Counted from the first letter of the stretch, positions 9,365 to 18,030 are shown. The stretch: DNA of 56,097 bases from SPCO01 sp964427285 (GCA_964427285.1 CAYRTS010000013.1:1-56097), one strand, 5' to 3'. The notes: generated from the letters alone by a model not told the origin. Numbers and translations: made by a program.

Positions 9365-9937
9365 TCAGTGGAGACCGTCCTCGCCGATCGCGTCCGCCGC
9401 GAGGAGTCCGCCGATCCGGGCATGCGGACGGCCGCGGTTCGTCACCGCCATGGCGAGCAGCAACTCATCGGCGCCGGGCGCATCCGGGACGCGGATCTCG
9501 ATGGCGTCGAAATGCGAACGCACCAGCATCGCCTTGATGTGATGGACCGGGATGTCCAGGGTCGAACCGATCCCGCCCCGCTTCTTGACCGAAGGCAGGA
9601 TGGAGACGCCACCGACCCTCGCGCGGGTTGGCGCCCCGAACTTGGGGTGGAGGACGGCCGCGACATGCTCCAGTTCGCCCCGCTCGCCGGAGATGCCACC
9701 CTTGCCGTAGGCCTCGACCGGTTCGACCAGCGCCTCCTGGCAGCGGCGCATCAACTCGTCGCCAAGGTACTCGCCGAAATCGATCAGTTCCGAGAGATCG
9801 ACGGACATCCGACCGGCGTATGGGTTGGAACAGACCGCCGCGACCGCCACGCGCCGAAGCGGCGGGTCAAGCGGCACACCTCCTTCGATGATGATCTCTT
9901 CGCGGAAGGTGGCCCACTTGCGGATCAGGATCGCCAC
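9365..9937 (-). CDS. Amino acid synthesis family protein (DUF1185/AA_synth)
   Basis: 190 residues. The family features I recognise are the N-terminal RKWATFREEIIIEGG, PLRRVAVAAVCSNPYAGR, LGDELMRRC and GKGGISGERGELEHVAAVLHP, with a C-terminal AMAVTNRGRPHARIG. The biochemical role of the family is not established despite its name; genes of it recur beside LLM oxidoreductases and amidohydrolases. GTG 9937 is preceded by a strong GGAGGAG site, and this is the first gene of the five-gene operon running down to 3603. It is probably a pathway-specific enzyme acting on an amide or ring intermediate (inference). Confidence 0.8.
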   Translation of the reverse strand: MAILIRKWATFREEIIIEGGVPLDPPLRRVAVAAVCSNPYAGRMSVDLSELIDFGEYLGDELMRRCQEALVEPVEAYGKGGISGERGELEHVAAVLHPKFGAPTRARVGGVSILPSVKKRGGIGSTLDIPVHHIKAMLVRSHFDAIEIRVPDAPGADELLLAMAVTNRGRPHARIGGLLAADAIGEDGLH

Positions 9938-10100
9938 GATCTCTCCTCCAGTCGCCTCTTGTCAGCGTCGGCCGTCAGTATGCGATGGCGAGCACCGCCC
10001 ATGACAGGCGCCGGAGGCGTTATTCTGTCCGCCGACCTCCAGTCTCCCCGCGGGCATCTCCGCCTGCGGCCCCTTCGATTTTCAGCAACAGGTGGTGCCC
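9938..10100. promoter_or_regulatory. Divergent intergenic region, heterocycle operon / pnt operon
   Basis: 163 bases between divergent operons. TATTCT at 10021-10026 (plus) is a fair -10 for pntAA and would give a leader of about 70 bases. On the minus strand CATACT near 9978 is a weak -10 candidate for the heterocycle operon. No clear operator dyad is seen. Confidence 0.35.
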
Positions 10101-11267
10101 ATGAACGTCGGTGTCGCCAAGGAGACCGCGCCCGGTGAGCGGCGCGTCGCCCTGGTACCCGAGGTGCTCGGCAAGCTGACCGCGGCCGGGCTCGAGGTTC
10201 TCGTTGAGGCCGGCGCCGGTGCCGGATCCGCCATCCCGGACAGCGCCTACGTCGATGCCGGCGCCACGGTCGTCTCCACGGGGGACCTGATCGCGAAGTC
10301 CGACGTGATCCTGCGGGTCGCCAAGCCCTCCGGCGCGGAGATCAAGGCGATGCGGTCCGGCCAGGCGGTCGTTGGCTTTCTGGCTCCACTGATCGACCCG
10401 GCCACGGCGCAGGCACTGGCCGCACAAGGCGTGACGGCGATCAGCCTGGACGCGATCCCGCGGACCCTCAGCCGCGCACAGACCATGGATGCCCTCAGCT
10501 CGCAGGCCAATGTTGGCGGCTACAAGGCGGTGCTCCTCGCCGCGAATGCCTATGGCCGCTACTTCCCGCTGCTGACGACCGCGGCCGGGACCGCCAAGCC
10601 GGCCAACGTCCTGATCCTCGGGATCGGGGTGGCCGGGCTCCAGGCGATCGGCACGGCCCGACGGCTCGGCGCCGTAGTCCATGCCTACGACGTCAGGCCC
10701 GAGACCCGGGAACAGGCAGAGAGTCTTGGCGCCAAGTTTGTCAAGCTCAAGACGACGATCGATGCGACCGGCGCCGGCGGCTACGCCCGCGAATTGACCG
10801 CCGAGGAACGAGCCTCACAGCAGGCTGACCTCAACGAGGCGATCGGCGGGATGGACGTGGTCATCACCACGGCCCAGGTCCCGGGTCGCAAACCGCCGGT
10901 CCTCGTCACCGCGGATGCCGTCGGACGAATGAAATCCGGCTCGGTCATCGTGGACATGGCCGCGTCCGCCCTTGGCGGCAACTGCGAGCTGAGCCAGGCC
11001 GGTCAGACGATCGACTCGCCCAACGGCGTCACGATCATCGCGCCGGACAACCTGCCGGCGTCGATGCCGGCCGGCGCTTCCGCCTTCTACGCCCGCAACA
11101 TCTCGGCACTCCTGCTCAGCATGGTCAAGGACGGGGCACTCAACCTCGACTTCGAGGACGAGGTCACCAAGTCGACGGTCATCACCCATGGCGGTGCCGT
11201 GGTGTCGGAGGCCGTCAAGAAGCTGCTCGAACCGGCCCTCGCGGCCGGAACCGGAGGTCCCGCGTGA
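10101..11267 (+). CDS. pntAA: NAD(P) transhydrogenase alpha subunit, part 1 (soluble NAD(H)-binding)
   Basis: 388 residues corresponding to the soluble domain I of proton-translocating transhydrogenase. The N-terminal MNVGVAKETAPGERRVALVP and the Rossmann part GIGVAGLQAIGTARRLGAVV with AYDVR, then GRKPPVLVT, are typical. It binds NADH and hands hydride to domain III (PntB) to make NADPH at the membrane. As in Rhodospirillum rubrum, the alpha chain is split into two genes. ATG 10101 is used (AGGTGG upstream); two in-frame GTG codons just before it are less likely. Confidence 0.93.
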   Translation: MNVGVAKETAPGERRVALVPEVLGKLTAAGLEVLVEAGAGAGSAIPDSAYVDAGATVVSTGDLIAKSDVILRVAKPSGAEIKAMRSGQAVVGFLAPLIDPATAQALAAQGVTAISLDAIPRTLSRAQTMDALSSQANVGGYKAVLLAANAYGRYFPLLTTAAGTAKPANVLILGIGVAGLQAIGTARRLGAVVHAYDVRPETREQAESLGAKFVKLKTTIDATGAGGYARELTAEERASQQADLNEAIGGMDVVITTAQVPGRKPPVLVTADAVGRMKSGSVIVDMAASALGGNCELSQAGQTIDSPNGVTIIAPDNLPASMPAGASAFYARNISALLLSMVKDGALNLDFEDEVTKSTVITHGGAVVSEAVKKLLEPALAAGTGGPA

Positions 11268-11581
11268 GCCCCGAACTGCTGGCCGCCCTGACGGTCTTCG
11301 TCCTCGCGATCCTGGTCGGGTTCGCGGTCATCAGCAAGGTGCCCGCCACGCTCCATACGCCGCTGATGTCAGGCGCCAACTCGATCCACGGGATCGTCCT
11401 GGTCGGCTCGATGTTCATCGCGGTCGAGGCGCACGACCCGGTGAGCCAGATCCTGTCGCTGATCGCGGTCGCCTTCGCCACGATGAACGTGGTCGGTGGG
11501 TACGTCGTGACGGACCGGATGCTCCAGATGTTCAAGCGGAGGCCCGTGGCTCCAAAGCCTGTCGAGCCGGCGGAGGGCTGA
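11264..11581 (+). CDS. pntAB: NAD(P) transhydrogenase alpha subunit, part 2 (membrane)
   Basis: 105 residues with three or four hydrophobic segments (LLAALTVFVLAILVGFAVI, SIHGIVLVGSMFIAV, LIAVAFATMNVVGGYVV). HTPLMSGANSIHGI is the conserved loop of PntAB. It forms part of the proton channel. The GTG start overlaps the pntAA stop (GTGA) and pntB begins four bases after its stop, so the three genes are one operon. Confidence 0.92.
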   Translation: MSPELLAALTVFVLAILVGFAVISKVPATLHTPLMSGANSIHGIVLVGSMFIAVEAHDPVSQILSLIAVAFATMNVVGGYVVTDRMLQMFKRRPVAPKPVEPAEG

Positions 11582-11584
11582 ACG

Positions 11585-13006
11585 ATGGACTTCGAAACGA
11601 TCTCTGTCGTCGTCCGCCTCGCCTGGCTGGCCGGTGCTTCCGCATTCGTCCTCGGGCTGATGCAGATGAACTCGCCGGCCACGGCCCGCAACGGCAACCT
11701 GCTGTCGGCCGGAGGGATGGTCATTGCGATCGTTGCGACGGCCGTCTTCCTGCTCGCCCGGCCCGCGGAGGGCGCCGATGGCTTCAACAGCGTCGGCTGG
11801 CTGATCATCGTGGTCGGCATCGTCATCGGCGGTGGCGCGGGCCTGTACAGCGCGCGGACCGTGAAGATGACCGCGATGCCGCAACTGGTGTCGCTGTTCA
11901 ACGCCGTCGGCGGTGGCGCCGCGGCGCTGATCGCCATCGACGATTACCTCGGTCTGGCCGTCGCGCCAACGCCCCAGATCAATGTGGCGACCGTCCTCGA
12001 CATCGTGATCGGCAGCATCACCTTCACCGGTTCCCTGATCGCCTCGGGCAAGCTCCAGGGCCTGATCGCGGGCAAGCCGATCTTGATCCCGGGTGGTCGG
12101 ATCGTCACGATCGCGCTGGCGGTGGTCACCGTGGCCGGCACTGCGTTCCTGTGGGCCGGCAACCTGAGCGTGCCGGTCATGCTGGTGATCCTGGCCGCGG
12201 CGCTCATCTTTGGCGTCACCATGGTCCTGCCGATCGGCGGGGCGGACATGCCGGTCGTGATCTCACTGCTCAACTCGTTCACCGGAACGGCCGTGGCCAT
12301 GGCCGGGTTCGTGCTGGGCAATGACGTCCTCATCATCGCCGGGGCGCTTGTCGGCGCATCGGGCGCAATCCTGACCAAGCTGATGGCCGACGCGATGAAC
12401 CGATCCGTGCTCAACATCATGATCGGCGGATTCGGTGGTGGCGAGGGCACGACGGGCGCCGTGACAGGGGTGGGTGGCTCAGTCCGGGCGATCGGTCCCG
12501 ACGACGTCGCCATCCAGCTGGCCTATGCCCAGCACGTCATCGTGGTGCCCGGGTACGGGCTCGCGGTCGCACAGGCCCAGCATGCCGTCCGCGAGCTGGC
12601 CGAACTCCTGGAGAACCGCGGCGTGGACGTCAAGTACGCGATCCACCCGGTCGCCGGTCGAATGCCGGGGCACATGAACGTGCTCCTGGCCGAGGCTAAC
12701 GTCCCCTACCCCCAGCTCAAGGAGATGGAGGAGATCAACCCGGAATTCGATCGCTGCGATGTCGCGCTCGTAGTCGGCGCGAACGATGTGACGAACCCGG
12801 CCGCCCGCCGACCCGGCTCGCCGGTCTCGGGGATGCCAATCCTCGATGTCGACCACGCGAAGTCGATCGTCGTGATCAAGCGTTCGATGGGTCGCGGCTA
12901 CGCGGGCATCGACAACGAGCTGTACACCAACCCGAAGACCGGGATGCTCTTCGCGGACGCCAAGGAGGGCCTGGCCTCGCTCACGGCTGCCGTCAAGGCG
13001 CTGTAG
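11585..13006 (+). CDS. pntB: NAD(P) transhydrogenase beta subunit
   Basis: 473 residues: eight or nine membrane segments in the first two thirds (domain II), with GGADMPVVISLLNSFTG in the middle. The C-terminal NADP(H)-binding domain III shows VIVVPGYGLAVAQAQH, HPVAGRMPGHMNVLLAEA, VGANDVTNPAA and VIKRSMGRGYAGI, the full set of PntB motifs. With PntAA and PntAB it makes NADPH at the expense of the proton gradient, a likely NADPH source for the oxidoreductases around it. Its 3' end faces alaX with a 45-base gap. Confidence 0.95.
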   Translation: MDFETISVVVRLAWLAGASAFVLGLMQMNSPATARNGNLLSAGGMVIAIVATAVFLLARPAEGADGFNSVGWLIIVVGIVIGGGAGLYSARTVKMTAMPQLVSLFNAVGGGAAALIAIDDYLGLAVAPTPQINVATVLDIVIGSITFTGSLIASGKLQGLIAGKPILIPGGRIVTIALAVVTVAGTAFLWAGNLSVPVMLVILAAALIFGVTMVLPIGGADMPVVISLLNSFTGTAVAMAGFVLGNDVLIIAGALVGASGAILTKLMADAMNRSVLNIMIGGFGGGEGTTGAVTGVGGSVRAIGPDDVAIQLAYAQHVIVVPGYGLAVAQAQHAVRELAELLENRGVDVKYAIHPVAGRMPGHMNVLLAEANVPYPQLKEMEEINPEFDRCDVALVVGANDVTNPAARRPGSPVSGMPILDVDHAKSIVVIKRSMGRGYAGIDNELYTNPKTGMLFADAKEGLASLTAAVKAL

Positions 13007-13051
13007 CGGCGCACAACGCGAGGCGTTCGATCCCGTTTGGCTGGATGGGGT

Positions 13052-13804
13052 TCAGGCCACCGGGTCGACCAGCTCGATCCGGATGCGCTTGTTGATCCGG
13101 CCCTTCGATTCGTAGCCGGTGACTCGAATCCCGCCGACCTCGGAAGTGTTTGCGACATGCGTGCCGCCGTCGGCCTGGAGGTCCAGCCCGACGATCTCGA
13201 TCGTGCGAATCTCGGCGATCCCCGGCGGCAACAGGTTCACCTTGGTCCGGATGAGGTCCGGAATCGCGAATGCCTCTTCGCGCGGCAGCACGTTGACCCG
13301 GACCTCGCGCGCGGCCGCGAGCTCGCGGTTGACCACAGCTTCGATGGTATCGACAAGATCACCAGACATCCGTTCGAACTCGAAGTCCATCCGGCCGGAG
13401 CCGGGTTCCATGTTGCCGCCGGTCACGAGCGCGCCGTAGTCGCGCCAGACCACGCCGCACAGCGCGTGCAGGGCCGTGTGTGTGCGCATCAGGGCCAATC
13501 GGCGCGCCCAGTCAAGGTCGACTGTGACCGCGTCACCCACGGCTGGCGAGTCCCCACCGTCCGTCTCGAGTTCGTGGACGATCTGGCCGTCCACCTTGCG
13601 GGCCGCGCGAACCGTCCACGAACGACCGTCCGCGCCACGCAGGACGAGGCCGCGATCTGAAGGCTGCCCGCCGCCGCCGGGGTAGAAGACGGTGCGATCG
13701 AGGACGACCAACGGGCGTTCGGAGGAGTCGACCGCAACCACCCGCGCCTCAACCGAGCGCAGGTACGCATCCGAGTAGCACAGCTGTTCGCCGGTGGGTG
13801 TCAT
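13052..13804 (-). CDS. alaX: Alanyl-tRNA editing protein AlaX
   Basis: 250 residues, AlaX-M/L size. It shares the second half of alanyl-tRNA synthetase: FYPGGGGQPSDRG early, the zinc motif RTHTALHALC (HxxxH), and ADGGTHVANTSEVG, then ESKGRINKRIRIEL at the end. It deacylates Ser- or Gly-tRNA(Ala) in trans. In the second zinc motif the residue that is Cys in many AlaX and AlaRS proteins (CGGTH) is Asp here; the His is kept. ATG 13804 lies six bases after a TAGAGT box, so a leaderless mRNA is likely. Confidence 0.88.
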   Translation of the reverse strand: MTPTGEQLCYSDAYLRSVEARVVAVDSSERPLVVLDRTVFYPGGGGQPSDRGLVLRGADGRSWTVRAARKVDGQIVHELETDGGDSPAVGDAVTVDLDWARRLALMRTHTALHALCGVVWRDYGALVTGGNMEPGSGRMDFEFERMSGDLVDTIEAVVNRELAAAREVRVNVLPREEAFAIPDLIRTKVNLLPPGIAEIRTIEIVGLDLQADGGTHVANTSEVGGIRVTGYESKGRINKRIRIELVDPVA

Positions 13805-13810
13805 CCTCCG

Positions 13811-13816
13811 ACTCTA
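13811..13816 (-). promoter_or_regulatory. Candidate -10 box of alaX (TAGAGT)
   Basis: TAGAGT on the minus strand, six bases before the alaX ATG. The spacer (CGGAGG) looks like a ribosome binding site but is too close to the ATG to work as one. Confidence 0.4.
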
Positions 13817-13982
13817 CCGCGGTCGCCGGCATAGCGGGCCGGGTTCACGCAGCGATCTGATGAATGGGACGTTGCCGCTCGATTTGAACAACCACCCTGG
13901 ACGCATCTGCCGGTTTCGACCGAAACGTGTGGTGCGCTCCAGCCCTGCTGGAGAATTCGACGCTCCAGTGAAGAAATCGGTC

Positions 13983-14059
13983 CGCTTGTTCGCCGTCGCC
14001 CACGACAAGGTGCGCGATCGGCCGCGATCGTTCGTCGCGAATGCTCAGCTCATGGTCGA
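13983..14059 (+). repeat. Dispersed intergenic repeat, degenerate copy
   Basis: Nearly identical to 14158-14234 (CGCTTGTTCGCCGTCGC at the start, TTCGTCGCGAATGCTCA near the end). Its terminal palindrome is decayed (TCAGC-N5-GTCGA at 14045-14059), and the left end of the element is not recognisable. Confidence 0.7.
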
Positions 14060-14126
14060 ACGCGCGGAGGGGCCCCCGGCCCGGTGAGCCCCGCGTGTCG
14101 ATGGCCGCGGCATTCGGGTCCGGCAG

Positions 14127-14234
14127 TCAACTACTGGTTGATGGTTTGCGGTGAGCCCGCTTGTTCGCCGTCGCAGACGACAATGTGAGCGATCGGCCGC
14201 GCTCGTTCGTCGCGAATGCTCAACTCATGGTTGA
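14127..14234 (+). repeat. Dispersed 108-bp repeat with palindromic ends, copy A
   Basis: Bounded by TCAAC-N5-GTTGA at 14127-14141 and again at 14220-14234, exactly 93 bases apart. A second element at 29155-29262 has the same end motif, the same 93-base spacing and alignable interior. It could be a small non-autonomous mobile element or a structured RNA; no coding potential. Confidence 0.65.
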
Positions 14235-14510
14235 TCGCGCGCAGGAGAGCGGCGCGGCGAGACGCCGAATAAGTCGCAGCTAAGGGCTCGTGGCGACAAT
14301 GCTCGCGGCGGTCACGGGACCGGGCACCCTCGTTGGGGTCTCGCCGTCAGCGACAGCCGGCGTGGACCGGCGGAGGTGCCCATACGTCGTGTCGCGTCCG
14401 CCCGTGAGCCTGTCCCGTCGAGGAGGCCACGAAACGCAGGCCGGGCTGCCGCAGCGTGAGAGGCACCCGCTAGTACTGCCGGGGGGGACTGACCAGTACC
14501 ATCGGATGTC

Positions 14511-14538
14511 TTGTCGAATAGGGGTTCACCACTAGTCT
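14511..14538 (+). promoter_or_regulatory. Candidate promoter TTGTCG-N16-TAGTCT
   Basis: -35-like TTGTCG at 14511-14516 and TAGTCT at 14533-14538, 16 bases apart, about 57 bases before the ATG at 14596. It supports the reality of the short gene that follows. Confidence 0.4.
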
Positions 14539-14595
14539 TGCCTTCCAGCTCTTCGGAGCGTGGTCGGGATGTAGTCAGAGATCGGAGTTCAGAAG

Positions 14596-14697
14596 ATGAC
14601 CAAGGACCTCCTCGAACGAGCCTGGCGCCTCGCCGTCACGATCGGCCCGCTTGTGGCGATTGCCCTCGTCCTCGCCGCCGGGTACAAGTGGCGCTAG
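14596..14697 (+). CDS. Candidate 33-residue single-span membrane peptide
   Basis: A short charged start (MTKDLLERAWR), one hydrophobic segment (LAVTIGPLVAIALVLAAGY) and a basic end (KWR). A GGAG site lies 8 bases before the ATG, a promoter-like pair lies upstream and a strong terminator hairpin downstream, so it looks like a complete small transcription unit. The topology is that of small membrane regulators or subunits, but I do not recognise a family. It may equally be a chance frame; the flanking signals are the main support. Confidence 0.5.
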   Translation: MTKDLLERAWRLAVTIGPLVAIALVLAAGYKWR

Positions 14698-14755
14698 CCA
14701 GACCATAGCCACGCTTCGGCCGGTGCCCATCCGGCCGAGCGCACAGCGATCCGAT

Positions 14756-14785
14756 CGAAACCCGGAGCCCTCCCTCCGGGTTTCG
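14756..14785. terminator. Perfect 12-bp hairpin, likely bidirectional terminator
   Basis: CGAAACCCGGAG (14756-14767) and its exact complement at 14774-14785 around a six-base CCCTCC loop. The stem opens with AAA and closes with TTT. It sits between the convergent small peptide gene and the luxR-type gene, the expected place for a two-way terminator. Confidence 0.75.
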
Positions 14786-14796
14786 CGGCGTCCGGG

Positions 14797-17700
14797 TCAG
14801 ACTCGATCTGTCAAGCCGAGCCGGATGGCCACCGTGGCAGCCTCCACCCGTCCGGAGACCGCCAGTTTCGAGAGGATGTTGCCGACATGCACGCCGACCG
14901 TCTTCTGGCTGATGAACAGGCGCTCGCCGATCTCGCGATTGGTCCGGCCCATCGCCACCAGACCCAGGACCTCGCGCTCCCGTCCGCTCAGGCCGAAGCT
15001 CGCGCCCGGGTCCACGCTCCGGCGGGGATCACCGGCCACGGCGAGCACTAGCTCCGCTGATCCCTCGCGGCCGAGCTTCCCGACGCCCACCGCCGGGGCA
15101 ACGGGCACGGCGATGCGCTCTTGGCTCGGCTCCGTCAGGAATGCATCGACCTCGTCCGGCAACTCCAGCCTGGCCCTCCCCGCCAGATCCCGCAGGGCCC
15201 GCAGCAGCGGCCGGGCCTCCATCTCCAGCGCAACCTGCGTCGCGGCCAGCAGCGGTTCGCGCGCCTCGCTTCGACCGGCCTGGCCAGCTCCGGATGCCAG
15301 GATTGCCTCCGCTTGCCTCCATCGAGCCAGAGCCGCGTCGTACGGCGCTGACTGGTTGGTCCAGGTTTCGGCGACACGGCCCCAAACGGCGGGGTCATCG
15401 TCCCCTTCGAGCCGTCGCTGGTAGGCGCGAGCCGTGCTGAGATAGGCCTCCGCGATCCGCCTGGTCCCGGCCGATCGCGGGGCTCCGCTGGCCAGGACAA
15501 GCTCGGCGGCGGCCCGCACCACCTCGGTCGTGCGGGATCGTGCGGCGGCCAGCGGCGAGAATTGGCGGCGCTCTCGAGCGTCGGCGGCAACGGCGGCGTC
15601 GACCCGGGCGACCATGGCGGCCATCCTGGCGGCGAGAACCCACTCCTCGGTGGATCGCACGAGCGTCCAGCCGCGATCCACAGATCGACTTGCATCAATG
15701 ACATCGCCCCGCCACAGCGCGTAGGACGCGGCCACCAGATAGTACGAGCCCGCGAGCTGGGGTTCGTGCAGCGCATCGAATTCGAGCACCGTCTGGCCGA
15801 GCAGGCGTCCGGCCACGTCGCCAGCCTCCGTCTCGATCTCGACGGCTGCCAGCCAGATCGACGAGGTCTGGAACACGACGCCGACCGGCGCCCAGCTCAG
15901 TGCCCGCTGGCAGACGGCGCGAGCTTCGCGCCAGCGACCCAGCAGGACGAGCGACTCGGCCATGTTGCCGGCCAGGAAGTTGCCGTAGACGGCCTCCAGG
16001 CCGGCTTGCTTCGCGTCCTCGATGCCCCGGTAGGCGACATCAACGGCGTCTCCGCGACGCCCCACCAGGTCCAGGACCGTGGTCAGATTGGCGGTGATCC
16101 GAAAGAGCGCGTCCGGGTCACGCGCCGTGCGCGCGCCCGCCTCAGCCTGACGAAGGAGGTCGATCGCACCTTCGGGATCACTGCCCCAGGCCATCGCCAC
16201 GCCAAGGGTGGTGGTCGCGTCAGTCTCTTGTGATGTGGCAACCGGCTCGCACGCACGCGCCACCCGGATCGCCTCCTGTGAGAGCCGCTGGGCTTCCGAG
16301 AACGCGCCGTCGAGCATCTGCAACCGTGCCCGCGATGCCAGGACTGTCGCGCGCTCCAGGCTGGGCTCTCGCGGGACAAACTCGACCGCCCGGATTGCGG
16401 CCTGCCGCGCCCCCGCCGAGTCGCCGGCCGCCCGCCGGACGTTGGCCAACTGTTCGTTGAGGATCCCCAGCCGCAGGCGATCCCGTCGTCGGTCCAGCGC
16501 CCCGATCGCGACCTCCAGGAAGGAACTGGCCCGGGCCGTCCGACCGATGGCAAACGCGGCGGCGGACGCCCGGACCTGGAGTTCGATGCGATCCGCGTTG
16601 GGCAGGCTCGCCCAGGGTCGGATAACACCTGCGTCCGGCTGATCGGGGATCTCCAGCGCCAGCTCAAGGGCGGCAAGTTCATCCGCGGCGGCGTGGCGAG
16701 CTACGGCCACGTCCGCCGCCGCGATCGCCGCCTTTCGGGCTGAACGCGAATCGTGTGCAGCCATAAAGTGCCGTGCGACGGCCATCGCCGGCCCGCCCAT
16801 CCCGACTGCAAGGGCGCCATGGAGCCTCGAGCGCGCCTCGGGCAGCAGGTCACGCACAACCGCGCGACCGATTGATTCGTGGCGGACGGCGATCCGCTCC
16901 TCATCGTCCTGAACCACGAAGCCAAACTCCAGGGCCTCCGCCAGGCCGCCCAGTAGATCCGCCCCCAGGACGCCGTCTCCTTGCCGCGGCCCTGCGACCG
17001 ACCGCGGGGCGGGGCGGCTGGAATCGACCTCGAACGCGCCTGCCGAGGCCGCCAATGCCTCCGCGCTCAGCGGCCGCCCCCCGACGGCCAGGAGGCGCAT
17101 GACCCGACGGCACTCAAGGGAGCGCGCCGCCAGCCGCGCCATCACCAGGTCGTCGAAGGAACCGGTGAGCGAGGCCTGCGGGAGCTCGTGCCGAGCAGCG
17201 AGCAGCTCCTCGGCCACGAGCGGCAGACCACCGGATCGCTCGGCGATCAGCAGCAGCAGGGTGGCCGATGCCCGGCTGCCGTCGATGCCCTCGATCAATT
17301 CCGCGAGTTCACCGCGATCGAGTGGCGGGAGCGTCCAGCGCTCCACTGCCTGCGGCGCCGTCGCCAGGCTCGCGAGGTCCGCCGACCACGGATCGTCGCG
17401 CATGACGACGTCAGGTTGGTGTGTGCCGATGATCGCGAGTCGCTGATTGCGCGAAATCCGCGCGAGGAAGGTGACCAGGGTCCTCGTTGCCGCATCTGCC
17501 CGATGGAGGTCCTCCAGCACGAGGACAACGGGTCGCTGTTCCCCAAGCCGTCCCAGGAGCCCAAGGACGCTCTCGAGCGTGCGCGCCTGGCGGCGCTCCG
17601 AGGCCGTGGGGGTCTGCTGGGGTGGGACGGCTCCGGATGGGTTGCCGGCCCGCCCGATCAGATCGGGCAGCAGCAGCATCATCTCCGCGGCGGCCGGCCC

Positions 17701-18006
17701 AAGCAGATCGGGGAGATCCGCCTCCGGAATTCCCCGAAGGGTTGGGCCAATGGCGCGAATGATCGATCCGTACGGCTCGTCGTCGTCGCCTGACCATGCA
17801 CTGGCCCGCAGGATGGTCCACGGTTCAGTGACGCCGGCAAGCCTTCGAAGACTCTCGTCGAGCAGGCGACTCACCCCGACGCCGGCCGATCCCCCGATGA
17901 GGATGAACCGTGCCCGACCACCGGCGGCGTCGCCGAGAGCGGTCGCGAGCCTTGCAAAGGCCTCCTCGCGTCCCACGAACCGGGTGCTCGCGTATCTGCC
18001 GGGCAT
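14797..18006 (-). CDS. Large LuxR-family transcriptional regulator with AAA/STAND ATPase domain
   Basis: 1069 residues. N-terminal AAA_16-type domain with FVGREEAFARL, a phosphate-loop region GGSAGVGVSRLL and Walker B VVLVLEDLHRAD. A long alpha-helical TPR-like middle follows (about 400-980). The C-terminal LuxR helix-turn-helix reads LSGREREVLGLVAMGRTNRE and FISQKTVGVHVGNILSKL. Such MalT-like STAND proteins are ATP- and ligand-gated activators. The P-loop Lys (GKS/T) is replaced by Val, so ATP binding may be weakened. ATG 18006 is preferred over 18015: TAGAAT lies 7 bases before it and overlaps the upstream ATG. Its targets are unknown. Confidence 0.88.
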   Translation of the reverse strand: MPGRYASTRFVGREEAFARLATALGDAAGGRARFILIGGSAGVGVSRLLDESLRRLAGVTEPWTILRASAWSGDDDEPYGSIIRAIGPTLRGIPEADLPDLLGPAAAEMMLLLPDLIGRAGNPSGAVPPQQTPTASERRQARTLESVLGLLGRLGEQRPVVLVLEDLHRADAATRTLVTFLARISRNQRLAIIGTHQPDVVMRDDPWSADLASLATAPQAVERWTLPPLDRGELAELIEGIDGSRASATLLLLIAERSGGLPLVAEELLAARHELPQASLTGSFDDLVMARLAARSLECRRVMRLLAVGGRPLSAEALAASAGAFEVDSSRPAPRSVAGPRQGDGVLGADLLGGLAEALEFGFVVQDDEERIAVRHESIGRAVVRDLLPEARSRLHGALAVGMGGPAMAVARHFMAAHDSRSARKAAIAAADVAVARHAAADELAALELALEIPDQPDAGVIRPWASLPNADRIELQVRASAAAFAIGRTARASSFLEVAIGALDRRRDRLRLGILNEQLANVRRAAGDSAGARQAAIRAVEFVPREPSLERATVLASRARLQMLDGAFSEAQRLSQEAIRVARACEPVATSQETDATTTLGVAMAWGSDPEGAIDLLRQAEAGARTARDPDALFRITANLTTVLDLVGRRGDAVDVAYRGIEDAKQAGLEAVYGNFLAGNMAESLVLLGRWREARAVCQRALSWAPVGVVFQTSSIWLAAVEIETEAGDVAGRLLGQTVLEFDALHEPQLAGSYYLVAASYALWRGDVIDASRSVDRGWTLVRSTEEWVLAARMAAMVARVDAAVAADARERRQFSPLAAARSRTTEVVRAAAELVLASGAPRSAGTRRIAEAYLSTARAYQRRLEGDDDPAVWGRVAETWTNQSAPYDAALARWRQAEAILASGAGQAGRSEAREPLLAATQVALEMEARPLLRALRDLAGRARLELPDEVDAFLTEPSQERIAVPVAPAVGVGKLGREGSAELVLAVAGDPRRSVDPGASFGLSGREREVLGLVAMGRTNREIGERLFISQKTVGVHVGNILSKLAVSGRVEAATVAIRLGLTDRV

Positions 18007-18013
18007 CTCGCCC

Positions 18014-18019
18014 ATTCTA
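18014..18019 (-). promoter_or_regulatory. Candidate -10 box of the luxR-type gene (TAGAAT)
   Basis: TAGAAT on the minus strand with 7 bases to ATG 18006. The alternative ATG at 18015 would overlap this box, which favours the shorter protein. Confidence 0.45.
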
Positions 18020-18030
18020 CCGGCGCACCC

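Larger units (their letters stand above)
13805..14595. other. Intergenic region with repeat field, no convincing gene
   Basis: About 790 bases between alaX and the small membrane peptide. Open frames here are short and have no recognisable content. The stretch 13983-14240 holds copies of a dispersed repeat (listed separately). Around 13918-13952 are small hairpins (CTCCAGccctgCTGGAG). A similar CCAGCAGGGCTGG string recurs near 54166 on the other strand. The last 90 bases carry the promoter of the small peptide. Confidence 0.6.

Noticed and set aside
14127..14240. Two-repeat CRISPR-like arrangement of 15-bp palindromes
   Set aside because: The 78-base interior between palindromes is itself repeated in the other copy, so it is one dispersed element, not repeat plus spacer; no cas genes.
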